The position numbers and the translations under genes were made by a program. The notes under the pieces are model-generated. The model saw only the letters and a list, made by a program, of their open reading frames with translations, did not search any database and had not been told where the DNA came from. From Rhizobium oryziradicis (lineage in GTDB: Bacteria > Pseudomonadota > Alphaproteobacteria > Rhizobiales > Rhizobiaceae), in contig NZ_MKIM01000027.1 in assembly GCF_001939045.1 (NCBI RefSeq), forward strand, positions 1 through 64,000: a DNA stretch of 64,000 nt. The letters run 5' to 3'. Within the stretch, counting starts at the first letter, position 1; each line of letters begins with the position of its first letter. This document shows positions 54,640-64,000 of the stretch, piece by piece.

Positions 54640-56133
54640 TTATCGCTTCAAGGTCAGGCCAACGCCCGCCGTCAAGGATCTGTCGCTGCTGCCATTGTCG
54701 TTTGAGGTGCGCGCCCAGGCCAGATCGGCAGTCAGATCGAGATAGCGGTTGATGCGATAGGTCAGGCCAGCGCCTGCGGTGTAATAGATGCTGTTGAGCT
54801 GGCTGGCACTGTCATAATTGCGCCAGGTGGTGCCTCCGGAAAGCCGGGCGATAAGGTTTTCGCGCAATTCATGGGTAACAGCGGCGGTGAGCGCATAGGC
54901 GACATCACCGCTTATGCCTGCCGTGGTCGAGGGCTCAATCGAGGTGCCAAAGCCAAGTGCCACATCGGTGCCGCGCCGGGGTGACCAATTGACCGTGCTG
55001 TCCAGCGTCATCGCCCCCATGCCATCCAGGCGGGCATCATCAAAGCTTGCATGCTCATAGCCAATGGCCACCTCGCCCCGCAGTTTTTCACCCATATCGG
55101 ACGAGATACCGGCCTTTGCGCCATAGATATTGCCGGAGCGCTGATAGCCCGCGCTATCGGATGTTTGGTCATAGCGGGTTTTGCCAACTGAGACCTCGAC
55201 AAAGGGCGTGAAGGCTGGAGAAATTTCATAGCCAAGGCGTGACGAGACCGTCACCGTATTGCGGTTTCGATCCGAATTGGACAGCGTGCTGCCGTCGCTC
55301 AGTTGAGCATTGCTATAGGTCCAGCGCTGGAACTGAAGCCCAAGCGAGCCTCTGAGCTTGCCAACGTCGCGCGATAACACCGCACCCGCCGTAAACTGGC
55401 CGACACCTGATTGCACCAGCGCATTGCGAATGGCGTTGGGATCGGTGTTGCTCTCGCGGCTATAGGCATAACCCGTGGTGAGCCGTGCCGCCAAGTCGTC
55501 GGCCAGATCCAGCCGCAGTGCGGCATTCACCTGGCCCGAAGGATCATTGTCCCGATCACCGGCAATGCGTTGCCGCCATAGGCCGTTGCCGGTCACGGTC
55601 AGCTCATGGCGCGACCAGTCGGAGGTGAGCGTTCCCTTCAGGCCATTGTCCCAAAAGGTGGTGTTCTGGCGGTTGCCGCTGCTGTCGGATTTGCGCTCAA
55701 CGCTGACCCCTTGCGAGACTTCGGGGCGTAAAATCATCGTGCCCAAGCGAATGCCAGTGCCATCGTCATTGGTTTTCTTCAGGCTTCGCCGATCATCCAG
55801 AGCCGATTGACGCAGATTGAGCCGATTGGCATCCAGCGCGTCATTGGTGATGCGGCGAAAGCTGTCGCTATCAAGCGTCGTGGTCTCGTCATCGCGGTTG
55901 GTGCGGCTGGCGGGTGGTGTATTTGTCGTGTCTGGTGTTGCGGGGTCGGTGCTTGCCCCATCCGTGACGGGTGTCGTGGTCGAGGTCGATCCGCGCAAGC
56001 CCAGCATATTGGCGGCCTGCTGGGCAATGCCGGGGGACGAAAAGAGCAAGCCGCTTAACGCGCACGCACCTAGCAGCGCATAGGAATATGCGCGCTTGGG
56101 CCGCTCTGCGGCAGGTTTACGTCTCTTTGTCAT
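54640..56133 (-). CDS. outer membrane beta-barrel protein (BBP2-like)
   Basis: A 497-residue exported protein. An N-terminal basic region and hydrophobic segment end in a signal cleavage site near GIAQQ (about residue 38). A low-complexity Thr/Pro/Asp linker covers about 48-85. The rest shows alternating aromatic and polar residues characteristic of many beta-strands, for example LTVTGNGLWRQRIAG, VTVSSRLGYEISPAFTPFVE and LTADLAWARTSN. It resembles the putative beta-barrel porin 2 family. The C-terminus is LTLKR, lacking the usual terminal Phe. I start at ATG 56133; the preceding GTG is possible. It converges on galU. Confidence 0.8.
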   Translation of the reverse strand: MTKRRKPAAERPKRAYSYALLGACALSGLLFSSPGIAQQAANMLGLRGSTSTTTPVTDGASTDPATPDTTNTPPASRTNRDDETTTLDSDSFRRITNDALDANRLNLRQSALDDRRSLKKTNDDGTGIRLGTMILRPEVSQGVSVERKSDSSGNRQNTTFWDNGLKGTLTSDWSRHELTVTGNGLWRQRIAGDRDNDPSGQVNAALRLDLADDLAARLTTGYAYSRESNTDPNAIRNALVQSGVGQFTAGAVLSRDVGKLRGSLGLQFQRWTYSNAQLSDGSTLSNSDRNRNTVTVSSRLGYEISPAFTPFVEVSVGKTRYDQTSDSAGYQRSGNIYGAKAGISSDMGEKLRGEVAIGYEHASFDDARLDGMGAMTLDSTVNWSPRRGTDVALGFGTSIEPSTTAGISGDVAYALTAAVTHELRENLIARLSGGTTWRNYDSASQLNSIYYTAGAGLTYRINRYLDLTADLAWARTSNDNGSSDRSLTAGVGLTLKR

Positions 56134-56277
56134 CACGACTCATTTCTGAACGGCCTTAGTATTACCGAAACGTAAATTGCCATGGTTAATTATTCGTATA
56201 GAGAAAGTGGTCGTTTTTCTGCTGCGTGCTTGACAAGGTGAATGGACAGAAACGCAAGTTGGCGTTATTTGACAGCC

Positions 56278-57273
56278 ATGAACAAGCTCGATGTAAAACT
56301 CGTAGAAGCAACGGCAGTGAAAACTGCCGTGCGTGTGGTCTCCACCGAACAAAGTGGTTTGGCGGCGCTGGGGGAGGCGTTTGAAGGCCAACTCGCAGGC
56401 GCGTTTTGTGAAGCCATCAAGGCGATTGGCAAAAGCTCTGGCCGGGTTATTTTAACCGGCGTTGGCAAAAGCCATCACATTGGCGGCAAGATTGCAGCCA
56501 CCTTTGCCTCCACCGGCACGCCTGCCTTCTTCATTCATCCGGTGGAAGCCAACCATGGCGATCTCGGCATGATTGGCCCGGACGATGTGGTGATTGCCCT
56601 GTCCTGGGGTGGTGAGAGCAGCGAATTGCGAGGCATTATCTCGTTTACCCGCCGCTTTTCCATTCCGTTGATTGCGGTGACGGCTGGCGAAACCTCAACC
56701 CTTGCCCGGGAAGCTGACATTGTGCTGCTGCTGCCCAAGGTGCAGGAGGCCTGTCCGCATGGCTTGGCACCCACCACCTCCACCATGATGCAAATGGCCA
56801 TGGGCGATGCCTTAGCGCTGGCGCTTTTGGAGGCACGGGGTTTCGGTGCCAATGATTTCAAGGTTTTCCATCCCGGCGGCAAGCTGGGTGCCATGCTGAC
56901 CCACGTCGGCGATATGATGCATGTGGGGGATGCGGTGCCGCTGGTGCCAGAGGGCACACCCATGCCCGATGCCGTTGCTGTGCTATCGCAAAAGCGTTTC
57001 GGCTGTGTTGGTATTGTGGATGAGGCAGGCTGCCTGATCGGGATTATCACTGATGGCGATATTGCCCGTCACCTGTCGCGCAATCTGGGTGAGCGGCTGG
57101 TGGAAGAGGTGATGACCCGCAACCCCAAGACCGTGGCCCATGATACCTTGGCCACCAGCGCCATGGCCATGCTGAACAAGCATAATATTGCAGCTCTGTT
57201 CGTCACCGACGCGGCTGGCATGCCTAGCGGCATCGTTCACTTCCATGATTTGTTGCGGATCGGGGTGGCTTGA
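56278..57273 (+). CDS. kdsD: D-arabinose-5-phosphate isomerase (KpsF/GutQ family)
   Basis: A 331-residue sugar isomerase that makes arabinose-5-phosphate, the first committed precursor of Kdo for lipopolysaccharide. The SIS domain shows VILTGVGKSHHIGGKIAATF, ASTGTPAFFIHPVEANHGDLG and LSWGGESSEL, which define the KdsD type. Two CBS domains follow (from about 200; TDGDIARHL and HNIAALFVTD). The start is uncertain: ATG 56278 lacks a clear ribosome site, while ATG 56242 has AAGGTG very close by. It converges on the methyltransferase gene. Confidence 0.9.
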   Translation: MNKLDVKLVEATAVKTAVRVVSTEQSGLAALGEAFEGQLAGAFCEAIKAIGKSSGRVILTGVGKSHHIGGKIAATFASTGTPAFFIHPVEANHGDLGMIGPDDVVIALSWGGESSELRGIISFTRRFSIPLIAVTAGETSTLAREADIVLLLPKVQEACPHGLAPTTSTMMQMAMGDALALALLEARGFGANDFKVFHPGGKLGAMLTHVGDMMHVGDAVPLVPEGTPMPDAVAVLSQKRFGCVGIVDEAGCLIGIITDGDIARHLSRNLGERLVEEVMTRNPKTVAHDTLATSAMAMLNKHNIAALFVTDAAGMPSGIVHFHDLLRIGVA

Positions 57274-57305
57274 TTGCCACGCTTACTTGAAGTTGGATGG
57301 CAGAA

Positions 57306-58019
57306 TCATCCTTCTTTGACGCCCATGAGTGCGTGGGCTGCCGGATATTCGACTGAGAAAAGACGAACGTCAGAAAATCCTGCCTTGATCAAATAGGTCC
57401 AGCAATCTGCTCCGAATTCTGTGTGAACCCGCCAATCATCTGCGCCGCTGGATGGATCGCCATGATAGCTGGGCTCCAGCCCGTCACGCGATCTCGTAAG
57501 CCGTCCGACAATCATCGGAATGGTAAAGCACACGCAGCCGCCCGGTTTCAAAACTCTGTGGCATTCCGAAAGCGCTCGAACAGGATCTGAGACATGCTCC
57601 AGTGTATCCGAGTGCAGGATCATGTCGAAGCTGTTATCCGCAAAGGACATGTTCATCATGTCAACGTCCGGATAATCTCCTCTGATATATCCCGGCATTG
57701 CTGACATCACATCCGAAATGGTTGCGGCACCATTGACATCAAGAATGCGCACCGGTTCTGCGGGCTTTTTAAACCAGCGTGCCGGTTCGCGCGTTGAGGC
57801 GATTTCCTTCAGGGGTCTGTTATCGTTCAACCCTTTCTGAACGGCCTTGCCCAAGGCAACCACCCGCAGGCTTGCGCCACAATGCGTGCAGGTCTCACCC
57901 TGCTGACGGTTGATATAATCGACCTCTTCAGCATTGATTTCCCATTGCTCGATCAAAAGCGGCCACAGAACGTTCGCGCGCTTGAACTCTGTATGTCCGC
58001 AAATGGTGCATTTCAACAT
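57306..58019 (-). CDS. class I SAM-dependent methyltransferase with N-terminal zinc ribbon
   Basis: A 237-residue protein. A four-Cys zinc ribbon is formed by C4/C7 and C44/C47. The methyltransferase type 11 core follows. The usual glycine-rich SAM loop is degraded (RILDVNGAATIS near residue 91), but later motifs are clear: SFADNSFDMILHSDTLEHVSDPVRAL and ECHRVLKPGGCVCFTIP. The substrate is unknown. This layout resembles methyltransferases found with surface polysaccharide genes, and it lies beside kdsD, but that is weak evidence. Confidence 0.75.
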   Translation of the reverse strand: MLKCTICGHTEFKRANVLWPLLIEQWEINAEEVDYINRQQGETCTHCGASLRVVALGKAVQKGLNDNRPLKEIASTREPARWFKKPAEPVRILDVNGAATISDVMSAMPGYIRGDYPDVDMMNMSFADNSFDMILHSDTLEHVSDPVRALSECHRVLKPGGCVCFTIPMIVGRLTRSRDGLEPSYHGDPSSGADDWRVHTEFGADCWTYLIKAGFSDVRLFSVEYPAAHALMGVKEG

Positions 58020-58068
58020 ATCGACTTTTCTCTTGATTGGCCCATTTGGTGAGCGCGCGGTTACGGTT

Positions 58069-58120
58069 TCGGCTGCATAATTCCTTAAACAGAAATCGGT
58101 TTAAGGAATTATGCAGCCGA
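58069..58120. repeat. RIME-like perfect inverted repeat, second family
   Basis: 22-base arms (58069-58090 and 58099-58120) pair perfectly around AGAAATCG. The right arm holds GGTTTAAGGAATTATGCAGC. It lies 50 bases upstream of the methyltransferase start. It resembles the palindrome at 37428-37473. Confidence 0.85.
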
Positions 58121-58219
58121 TGTTAAGAGTTACAGCCAACATTTGTGCGCCCTATGGCGGGCAGTGCCCGCCATGCCTGGTCGTTTAGAGCAAAGCCGCG
58201 CAGCATCTTGATCAGAAAA

Positions 58220-58681
58220 TTATTGCATCTCTTCCACCGTCAGGTCGCTTCCACGGGCGCTGACAATTTTTATGCGTTTGCCTGCGGCGAGATCCGGCCC
58301 AGTTACGGGCCAGAAGGTGCCATCGAGCTGAATGCGGCCTCGGCCCTCAAGGATGGCGTCTTCCAGAATTGCGGTTCTGCCCACGAGGCTTGCGGTGCGC
58401 TGGTTGAGCAAGGGTTCATCGCTACGTGATGCATCGGAGCGCACAAGTTTGCGCCCGAGCAGAATGGCAATGACCGAGAAAATGGCAAAGCACAGAAACT
58501 GCACCTGCCATGGCCAAAAACCATCGCCCCAGAACAAAAGCGATAGCAGGCCGGTGGCAAGCGCACCGACCCCAAACCATATCAGAAACATGCCGGGCAT
58601 GATCATTTCCAGCGCCAAAAGCGCAAGACCCGCAATCCACCAGCTCCAAAGGCCCAGTTGATCCACCAGCCATTGCAGCAT
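58220..58681 (-). CDS. NfeD family membrane protein
   Basis: A 153-residue protein with two or three closely packed membrane segments in the first 75 residues (WSWWIAGLALLALEM, FLIWFGVGALATGLLSLLFW, WQVQFLCFAIFSVIAILLG) and a C-terminal OB-fold-like soluble domain (LVGRTAILEDAILEGRGRIQLDGTFWPV). NfeD proteins pair with SPFH proteins in membrane microdomains. The start lies five bases after the stop of the SPFH gene, so the two are an operon. Confidence 0.9.
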   Translation of the reverse strand: MLQWLVDQLGLWSWWIAGLALLALEMIMPGMFLIWFGVGALATGLLSLLFWGDGFWPWQVQFLCFAIFSVIAILLGRKLVRSDASRSDEPLLNQRTASLVGRTAILEDAILEGRGRIQLDGTFWPVTGPDLAAGKRIKIVSARGSDLTVEEMQ

Positions 58682-58686
58682 GGCCT

Positions 58687-59709
58687 TTACTCCTCAGGCT
58701 TTGTGAAAGGATTCACGACAGGCGTGCTGCGCGATGGTGATGGACGGGCAGGGGTGGTATTGGCCTTGGCCGAAGCGCCGGTTTTGCCTTGGCCGTTATC
58801 GCCAAACACGTCGCGGGCAATGGCACCAATGCCGCCCAGAGAGCCAATCAGCGAGGAGGCTTCCATCGGCATCAGCACGATTTTTGAGTTTGGAGCAGAG
58901 CCAATCGTGGACATTGCCTCGGTGTATTTCTGGGCTACGAAGTAATTGATGGCCTGCACATCGCCTGCCGCAATCGCCTCAGACACCATTTTTGTGGCTT
59001 TGGCTTCGGCTTCGGCCAGACGTTCACGCGCTTCGGCTTCGCGATAGGCCGCTTCACGCTGGCCTTCGGCTTGCAGAATGGCAGATTGCTTGGCACCCTC
59101 GGCACGCAAAATCTGGGCATTTCGAAAGCCTTCTGCCTCCAGCACCTGCGCGCGCTTTTCACGCTCTGCCTTCATCTGGCGGCCCATGGCAGCCACCAGA
59201 TCTGTTGGTGGCTGAATGTCCTTGATTTCAACGCGCGTCACCTTGATACCCCAAGGCCGCACGGCCTCATCCACCACCCGCAGCAGCCGATCATTGATCA
59301 CTTCGCGGTTGGACAAAAGCTCGTCCAGATCCATGGACCCCATGACCGAGCGGATATTGGTCATGGTCAGGTTGAGAATGGCGTTTTGCAGATTGGCCAC
59401 CTGATAGGCGGCCTCGGCGGCGTTCAACACCTGATAAAAGGCAACAGCGTCGGCAGAGACGCTGGCGTTATCCTTGGTGATGACTTCCTGGGTTGGCACA
59501 TCCAGCACCTGTTCCATCACATTCATCTTGGCACCGATGGTCTCGATAAATGGGGCGATGATGTTGAGGCCGGGCTCCAGCGTGCGGGTGTAGCGGCCAA
59601 AGCGCTCGATGGTATAACGATATCCTTGGGGAACTGTTTTGATCCCTGCCATCAATACGAGAATGACGAAGCCCACAAGAGCAACGACGAGAATATCAAA
59701 GCCGGTCAT
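58687..59709 (-). CDS. SPFH/stomatin-type membrane protein (QmcA-like)
   Basis: A 340-residue protein with one N-terminal membrane helix (residues 5-22). An SPFH/band-7 domain follows ([29 protein letters not shown], then [38 protein letters not shown]). A long charged Ala/Glu-rich helix occupies about 180-260 and can form coiled coils. The tail is Pro/Ser/Thr-rich. Such proteins assemble into large rings or scaffolds and are linked to protease control (FtsH/HflKC-like). It is the first gene of a pair with nfeD. Confidence 0.92.
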   Translation of the reverse strand: MTGFDILVVALVGFVILVLMAGIKTVPQGYRYTIERFGRYTRTLEPGLNIIAPFIETIGAKMNVMEQVLDVPTQEVITKDNASVSADAVAFYQVLNAAEAAYQVANLQNAILNLTMTNIRSVMGSMDLDELLSNREVINDRLLRVVDEAVRPWGIKVTRVEIKDIQPPTDLVAAMGRQMKAEREKRAQVLEAEGFRNAQILRAEGAKQSAILQAEGQREAAYREAEARERLAEAEAKATKMVSEAIAAGDVQAINYFVAQKYTEAMSTIGSAPNSKIVLMPMEASSLIGSLGGIGAIARDVFGDNGQGKTGASAKANTTPARPSPSRSTPVVNPFTKPEE

Positions 59710-59880
59710 AACAACTCCCCAAAACCTTCAAAATACTGCCTTATATCTAGGCTTTTGAACCGCCACTTACCAGTGCACAGGCCAGTGCAATGGTTGATTT
59801 TCGAGAAGGCGGCGCAATTACCCGTTCGGGTGGGTTTTCAAATCCGCCATTGTGGATTATCAGCGCTTTGGTTTTCGCCA

Positions 59881-59910
59881 CCGGTCGCAGCCTACCCGGA
59901 TAAAACAAGG
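59881..59910 (+). promoter_or_regulatory. preQ1-I riboswitch
   Basis: CCGGTCGCAGCCTACCCGG is followed by ATAAAACAAGG. The P1 stem CCGG/CCGG encloses a loop TCGCAGCCTAC, and the A-rich tail ends in AAGGA, the queC ribosome site. The pattern closely matches the minimal preQ1 class I aptamer (type of Thermoanaerobacter tengcongensis, GGUCGCAG and ACAAAACAAGG). It should block queC translation when preQ1 is plentiful. Confidence 0.88.
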
Positions 59911-59919
59911 ACTAGAACT

Positions 59920-60627
59920 ATGAAGACACTTGTCGTCTGCTCTGGCGGACTCGATTCCGTTTCGCTTGCCTATAAAATCGCAAGCGAGCAGCAATTGATT
60001 GGTCTGTTGTCGTTTGATTACGGTCAGCGCCATAAAAAAGAGTTGGAATTTGCCGCCCGCGCGGCCAAAGCGCTGGGCGTGCCCCATCAGATCATTGATA
60101 TCACCACGATTGGCAAGAGCCTCACCGGCTCGGCCCTGACGGATGATCTCGATGTGCCCGATGGTCATTACGCCGAAGAAACCATGAAAATCACGGTGGT
60201 GCCAAACCGCAACGCCATCATGCTGGCCATTGCCTTTGGTGTGGCAGCGGCCAAAAAGGCCGATGCGGTGGCCGTTGCCGTGCATGGTGGCGATCACTTC
60301 ATCTATCCCGATTGTCGCCCCGGCTTCATTGATGCGTTTCAGACCATGCAAAATCATGCGCTGGAAGGCTATGCTGATGTGACGCTGCTGTCGCCTTTCG
60401 TCACCGTGCCAAAGTCTGAGATTGTCGTGCAGGGGGCGAAATACGGCACACCCTTTGCCGATACTTGGTCATGCTACAAGGGTGGCGCGCGGCATTGCGG
60501 CCGTTGCGGCACCTGCGTGGAGCGCCGCGAGGCTTTTCATTTGGCCGGTGTTGTTGATCCGACAGAGTATGAAGATCCTGATTTCTGGCGTGCTGCCACC
60601 TCCGGCTTCAAGGCGGAAGGTGTGTGA
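59920..60627 (+). CDS. queC: 7-cyano-7-deazaguanine synthase
   Basis: A 235-residue ATP-dependent enzyme that converts 7-carboxy-7-deazaguanine to preQ0, in queuosine biosynthesis. The PP-loop [14 protein letters not shown] is at residues 6-19. [10 protein letters not shown] and the C-terminal zinc site [19 protein letters not shown] are conserved. ATG at 59920 follows AAGGA with 8-base spacing, inside the riboswitch tail. The frame is open further upstream to 59071, antisense to the SPFH gene, without relevance. queE follows directly. Confidence 0.95.
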   Translation: MKTLVVCSGGLDSVSLAYKIASEQQLIGLLSFDYGQRHKKELEFAARAAKALGVPHQIIDITTIGKSLTGSALTDDLDVPDGHYAEETMKITVVPNRNAIMLAIAFGVAAAKKADAVAVAVHGGDHFIYPDCRPGFIDAFQTMQNHALEGYADVTLLSPFVTVPKSEIVVQGAKYGTPFADTWSCYKGGARHCGRCGTCVERREAFHLAGVVDPTEYEDPDFWRAATSGFKAEGV

Positions 60628-60629
60628 GC

Positions 60630-61454
60630 ATGTACCGGATCACAACGGAATCTGAGGTTCCGGACACATCGGCGGTGCGAGGGCGCGAAACGCAAAAAAA
60701 GCCGGGCGGGGCATCATCCGCGAGCGGGCTGGGCAACCAGATCCGCATTAGCGAAATCTTTGGCCCGACCATTCAGGGCGAAGGCGTGCTGATTGGTCAG
60801 CCCACCGTGTTTGTGCGCACGGGCGGCTGCGATTATCGCTGTTCGTGGTGTGATAGTCTGCATGCAGTTGACAGCCAGTTTCGGGATGCATGGCAGCCGA
60901 TGGATGTTGATGCCATCTGGGCGGACGTGGAGCATCTGTCCGGTGGCGTGCCGTTGATGGTGTCGCTTTCGGGAGGCAATCCGGCCATTCAGCCGCTTGA
61001 TGGTTTGATCGCCCATGGTCATCAGCGTGGCTATCGCTTTGCTTTGGAAACCCAAGGCTCGATTGCGCGCGACTGGTTTGCTGATCTGGACGTTCTGGTG
61101 CTGTCGCCCAAGCCGCCATCCAGCGGCATGGAGACCGATTGGATCGCCCTTGATGACTGTTTGAACAAAGCTGGCACTAAGCCGCAAACGGTGCTGAAGT
61201 TCGTTGTGTTTGATGAGGCCGATTACGCCTATGCCAAAGCGGCCAGTGCGCGTTATCCGCATCTTCCGACCTATTTGCAGCCGGGAAACCATACGCCACC
61301 GCCGCCCGAAGCTGTTGATGCGGTGATTGATATGGATGGGATCATGAGCCGTGTGCACTGGCTGGTGGATCGGGTGATGCAGGACCGCTGGTTTGCGGCC
61401 ACCGTGCTGCCGCAACTGCATGTTTTGCTCTGGGGCAACAAGCGCGGCGTGTAA
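60630..61454 (+). CDS. queE: 7-carboxy-7-deazaguanine synthase
   Basis: A 274-residue radical SAM enzyme forming CDG from 6-carboxy-tetrahydropterin, one step before QueC. The cluster motif is CDYRCSWCD (CxxxCxxC). The family [15 protein letters not shown] begins only at residue 38; the preceding 37 residues are a polar extension. [11 protein letters not shown] is also typical. The ATG at 60630 follows the queC stop by two bases; a GTG at 60624 overlaps that stop and is an alternative start. queD and folE are not adjacent, unlike in some genomes. Confidence 0.93.
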   Translation: MYRITTESEVPDTSAVRGRETQKKPGGASSASGLGNQIRISEIFGPTIQGEGVLIGQPTVFVRTGGCDYRCSWCDSLHAVDSQFRDAWQPMDVDAIWADVEHLSGGVPLMVSLSGGNPAIQPLDGLIAHGHQRGYRFALETQGSIARDWFADLDVLVLSPKPPSSGMETDWIALDDCLNKAGTKPQTVLKFVVFDEADYAYAKAASARYPHLPTYLQPGNHTPPPPEAVDAVIDMDGIMSRVHWLVDRVMQDRWFAATVLPQLHVLLWGNKRGV

Positions 61455-61508
61455 TTGGCTATCTTGCATTGAAATATTCACCGCATCTGTCACTTTGGCG
61501 TGGGTTGA

Positions 61509-62699
<1,191 letters not shown>

Positions 62700-62702
<3 letters not shown>

Positions 62703-62903
62703 AGTTTGTCAGGGAAAAGTGGAACCCGGTTTTCCCGAAAAAACAAACGAAAACAAAGATGTTTAGAGTCTGTCAGGTTCAATCTGAACCTGACAGACTC
62801 TAAAGTATTCCACCGCCGTGCGTTTACAAATGCACGGCGGTGTTGGTTTCTTATGCGCCGGTTCATCCAAAAACCGGTCTACACTTTTTCCTGACAAGCT
62901 TTA
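62700..62903. repeat. 204-bp palindromic mosaic element (RIME-like)
   Basis: The left end reads TAGAGTTTGTCAGGGAAAAG then TGGAACCCGGTTTTCCC (62700-62736). The right end, on the other strand, reads TAAAGCTTGTCAGGAAAAAG then TGTAGACCGGTTTTTGG (62903-62867). Inside are a perfect 20-bp stem with 3-base loop (62762-62804) made of two inverted copies of the end motif TAGAGTCTGTCAGG, and a GC-rich hairpin (62811-62842, CACCGCCGTGC and its complement). The element fills the whole gap between convergent genes. Confidence 0.8.
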
Positions 62904-64000
62904 GAATTCTTCCCAACTGTCATTCGAGGTTGCGCTCATCAGAGCCGGGGCCTTTGCAGAACCTGCATTTGTACTGGCAGCCTTTTTAAAACTGCTATTG
63001 CCTGTGAAAGCCTTGGCAACGGCCTGCACCTTGGCGTGGACGGGAGACGGCACGGGCCGCGCCGTCCCTTTCACGGCCTGTGGTGCGGCGGTTGGCATCC
63101 GGCGCTGGTGATTGGCATCATTGACCTTGAAATGCTCCAGCAGTCGCGCAAGGCTATCGGCTTCCTGCGAGAGCTTGTGGGTGGAGGCGGAGGTTTCTTC
63201 CACCATCGCGGCGTTTTGTTGGGTCACCTGATCCATCTGGTTGATGGCGGTGTTAACCTCTTGCAGACCGGTGGACTGCTCCTTGGCCGAGCTGGCAATC
63301 GAATGGATATGGTCGTTGATGGCCAAAATCTGTGCTTCGATGGCCGAGAGTGCCTTGCCGGTTTTTTGCACCAGCGCCACGCCACCGCCCACTTCCTCGC
63401 CGGATTTGTTGATCAGCGCCTTGATATCCTTGGCGGCATTGGCAGACCGCTGCGCCAGCTCGCGCACTTCTTGTGCCACGACGGCAAAGCCCTTGCCCGC
63501 TTCGCCTGCGCGGGCTGCTTCAACACCGGCGTTGAGCGCCAGAAGATTGGTCTGGAAGGCGATTTCATCGATCACGTTGATGATCTTGGAAATCTCGTTG
63601 GAGGCCTGTTCAATTCGGCCCATGGCGTCCACGGCACTGCCGACAACAATAGCCGATTGCGCGGCGTCCTCCTTGGCTGCCGAGACGATCCGGGTTGCCT
63701 CCTGGGTACGATCCGTCGAGTTGCGTACTACGATGGTGATTTGCTCAAGAGCGGCAGACGTCTGCTCAAGCGCTGCGGCTTGCCGCTCGGTGCGCTGTGA
63801 CAGATCGTTGGTCGCCTTGCTCAATTGGTCAGTATTGCCATGGATGCCATCTGCCTTGAAGCGGATATTGGCAATCACTTCGCGCAGGCGCTCAAACGTG
63901 CTGTTGACGTTGGACTGCAGCTCGGCAAAAACGCCGCGGAACTGGCCCTTCATGCTCTGTTCCAGATCGCCTGCCGCAAGGCTGGCAATGACCCGGCCTG
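62901..64000 (-). CDS. methyl-accepting chemotaxis protein (C-terminal part)
   Basis: The gene runs past the right edge; 366 C-terminal residues are present. The first residues ([14 protein letters not shown]) look like the end of a HAMP domain. The cytoplasmic signalling domain follows, with the hairpin tip [44 protein letters not shown], which contacts CheA and CheW, and methylation helices on either side. A flexible Ala/Pro linker of about 60 residues leads to the terminal pentapeptide SWEEF, of the NWETF type that tethers CheR or CheB. The stop codon TAA lies in the end of the repeat element. Confidence 0.93.
   Translation of the reverse strand, partial: GRVIASLAAGDLEQSMKGQFRGVFAELQSNVNSTFERLREVIANIRFKADGIHGNTDQLSKATNDLSQRTERQAAALEQTSAALEQITIVVRNSTDRTQEATRIVSAAKEDAAQSAIVVGSAVDAMGRIEQASNEISKIINVIDEIAFQTNLLALNAGVEAARAGEAGKGFAVVAQEVRELAQRSANAAKDIKALINKSGEEVGGGVALVQKTGKALSAIEAQILAINDHIHSIASSAKEQSTGLQEVNTAINQMDQVTQQNAAMVEETSASTHKLSQEADSLARLLEHFKVNDANHQRRMPTAAPQAVKGTARPVPSPVHAKVQAVAKAFTGNSSFKKAASTNAGSAKAPALMSATSNDSWEEF

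Noticed and set aside
60624..60629. GTG start of queE overlapping the queC stop
   Set aside because: Possible, but the ATG at 60630 is equally close and a better codon; the difference is two residues.

Overview
The window looks like chromosomal backbone of a Rhizobiaceae alphaproteobacterium (Agrobacterium/Allorhizobium/Rhizobium/Sinorhizobium relatives). Four things point there: a glgP-glgB-glgC-glgA-pgm-glgX glycogen operon; the run cpdR, N-formylglutamate amidohydrolase, hisN-like phosphatase, lysophospholipase-like hydrolase, small heat shock gene, threonine aldolase, gltB, gltD, which as I recall matches the Sinorhizobium meliloti order; RIME-like palindromic repeats; and alphaproteobacterial signals (an EcfG-type promoter, a ROSE thermometer and an MmgR-type sRNA). 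I see no insertion sequence, prophage, CRISPR array or plasmid function.

Layout. 1-2500: the possible end of a membrane protein gene, an unrecognised three-helix membrane protein and a zinc alcohol dehydrogenase. 2500-7630: soxBDAG sarcosine oxidase. 8070-12140: rpsU, a TPR lipoprotein, a cytochrome oxidase subunit IV, and a TRAP transporter pair with no binding protein beside it. 12190-13730: a DUF2332 protein and a MaoC-like hydratase. 13910-24900: the glycogen operon. 25260-33360: a TadG-like von Willebrand A protein, then a tight three-gene cluster of two transglutaminase-like proteins and a circularly permuted ATP-grasp/alpha-E fusion. 33530-35560: a mannose-1-phosphate guanylyltransferase, csbD and tRNA-Val. 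35640-48200: cpdR, the N-formylglutamate amidohydrolase, an sRNA, hisN-like, hydrolase, hsp20, threonine aldolase and gltBD. 48330-50700: sfnB/sfnG dimethyl sulfone use. 51040-58020: cell envelope genes (SGNH-like protein, lytic transglycosylase, galU, beta-barrel protein, kdsD, methyltransferase). 58220-64000: NfeD/SPFH pair, queC-queE under a preQ1 riboswitch, a secreted esterase and a chemotaxis receptor cut by the window end.

The genes mostly serve central metabolism: glycogen storage and turnover, ammonium assimilation (GltBD), one-carbon and sulfur scavenging (Sox, Sfn), and supply of sugar nucleotides and Kdo precursors (GalU, ManC, KdsD). Stress and RNA-level control is well represented: an EcfG promoter before csbD, an RpoH-like promoter plus ROSE element before hsp20, an MmgR-like sRNA, a preQ1-I riboswitch, and a possible 31-codon gene or leader with its own terminator.

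The least understood module is the transglutaminase/ATP-grasp/alpha-E cluster (26687-33358). Its layout suggests a peptide-forming or peptide-modifying pathway, and the cluster type is already noted in comparative genomics. Among structures not covered by standard annotation, the clearest is a 204-bp palindromic mosaic element (62700-62903) that fills a convergent intergenic gap and supplies both flanking stop codons.
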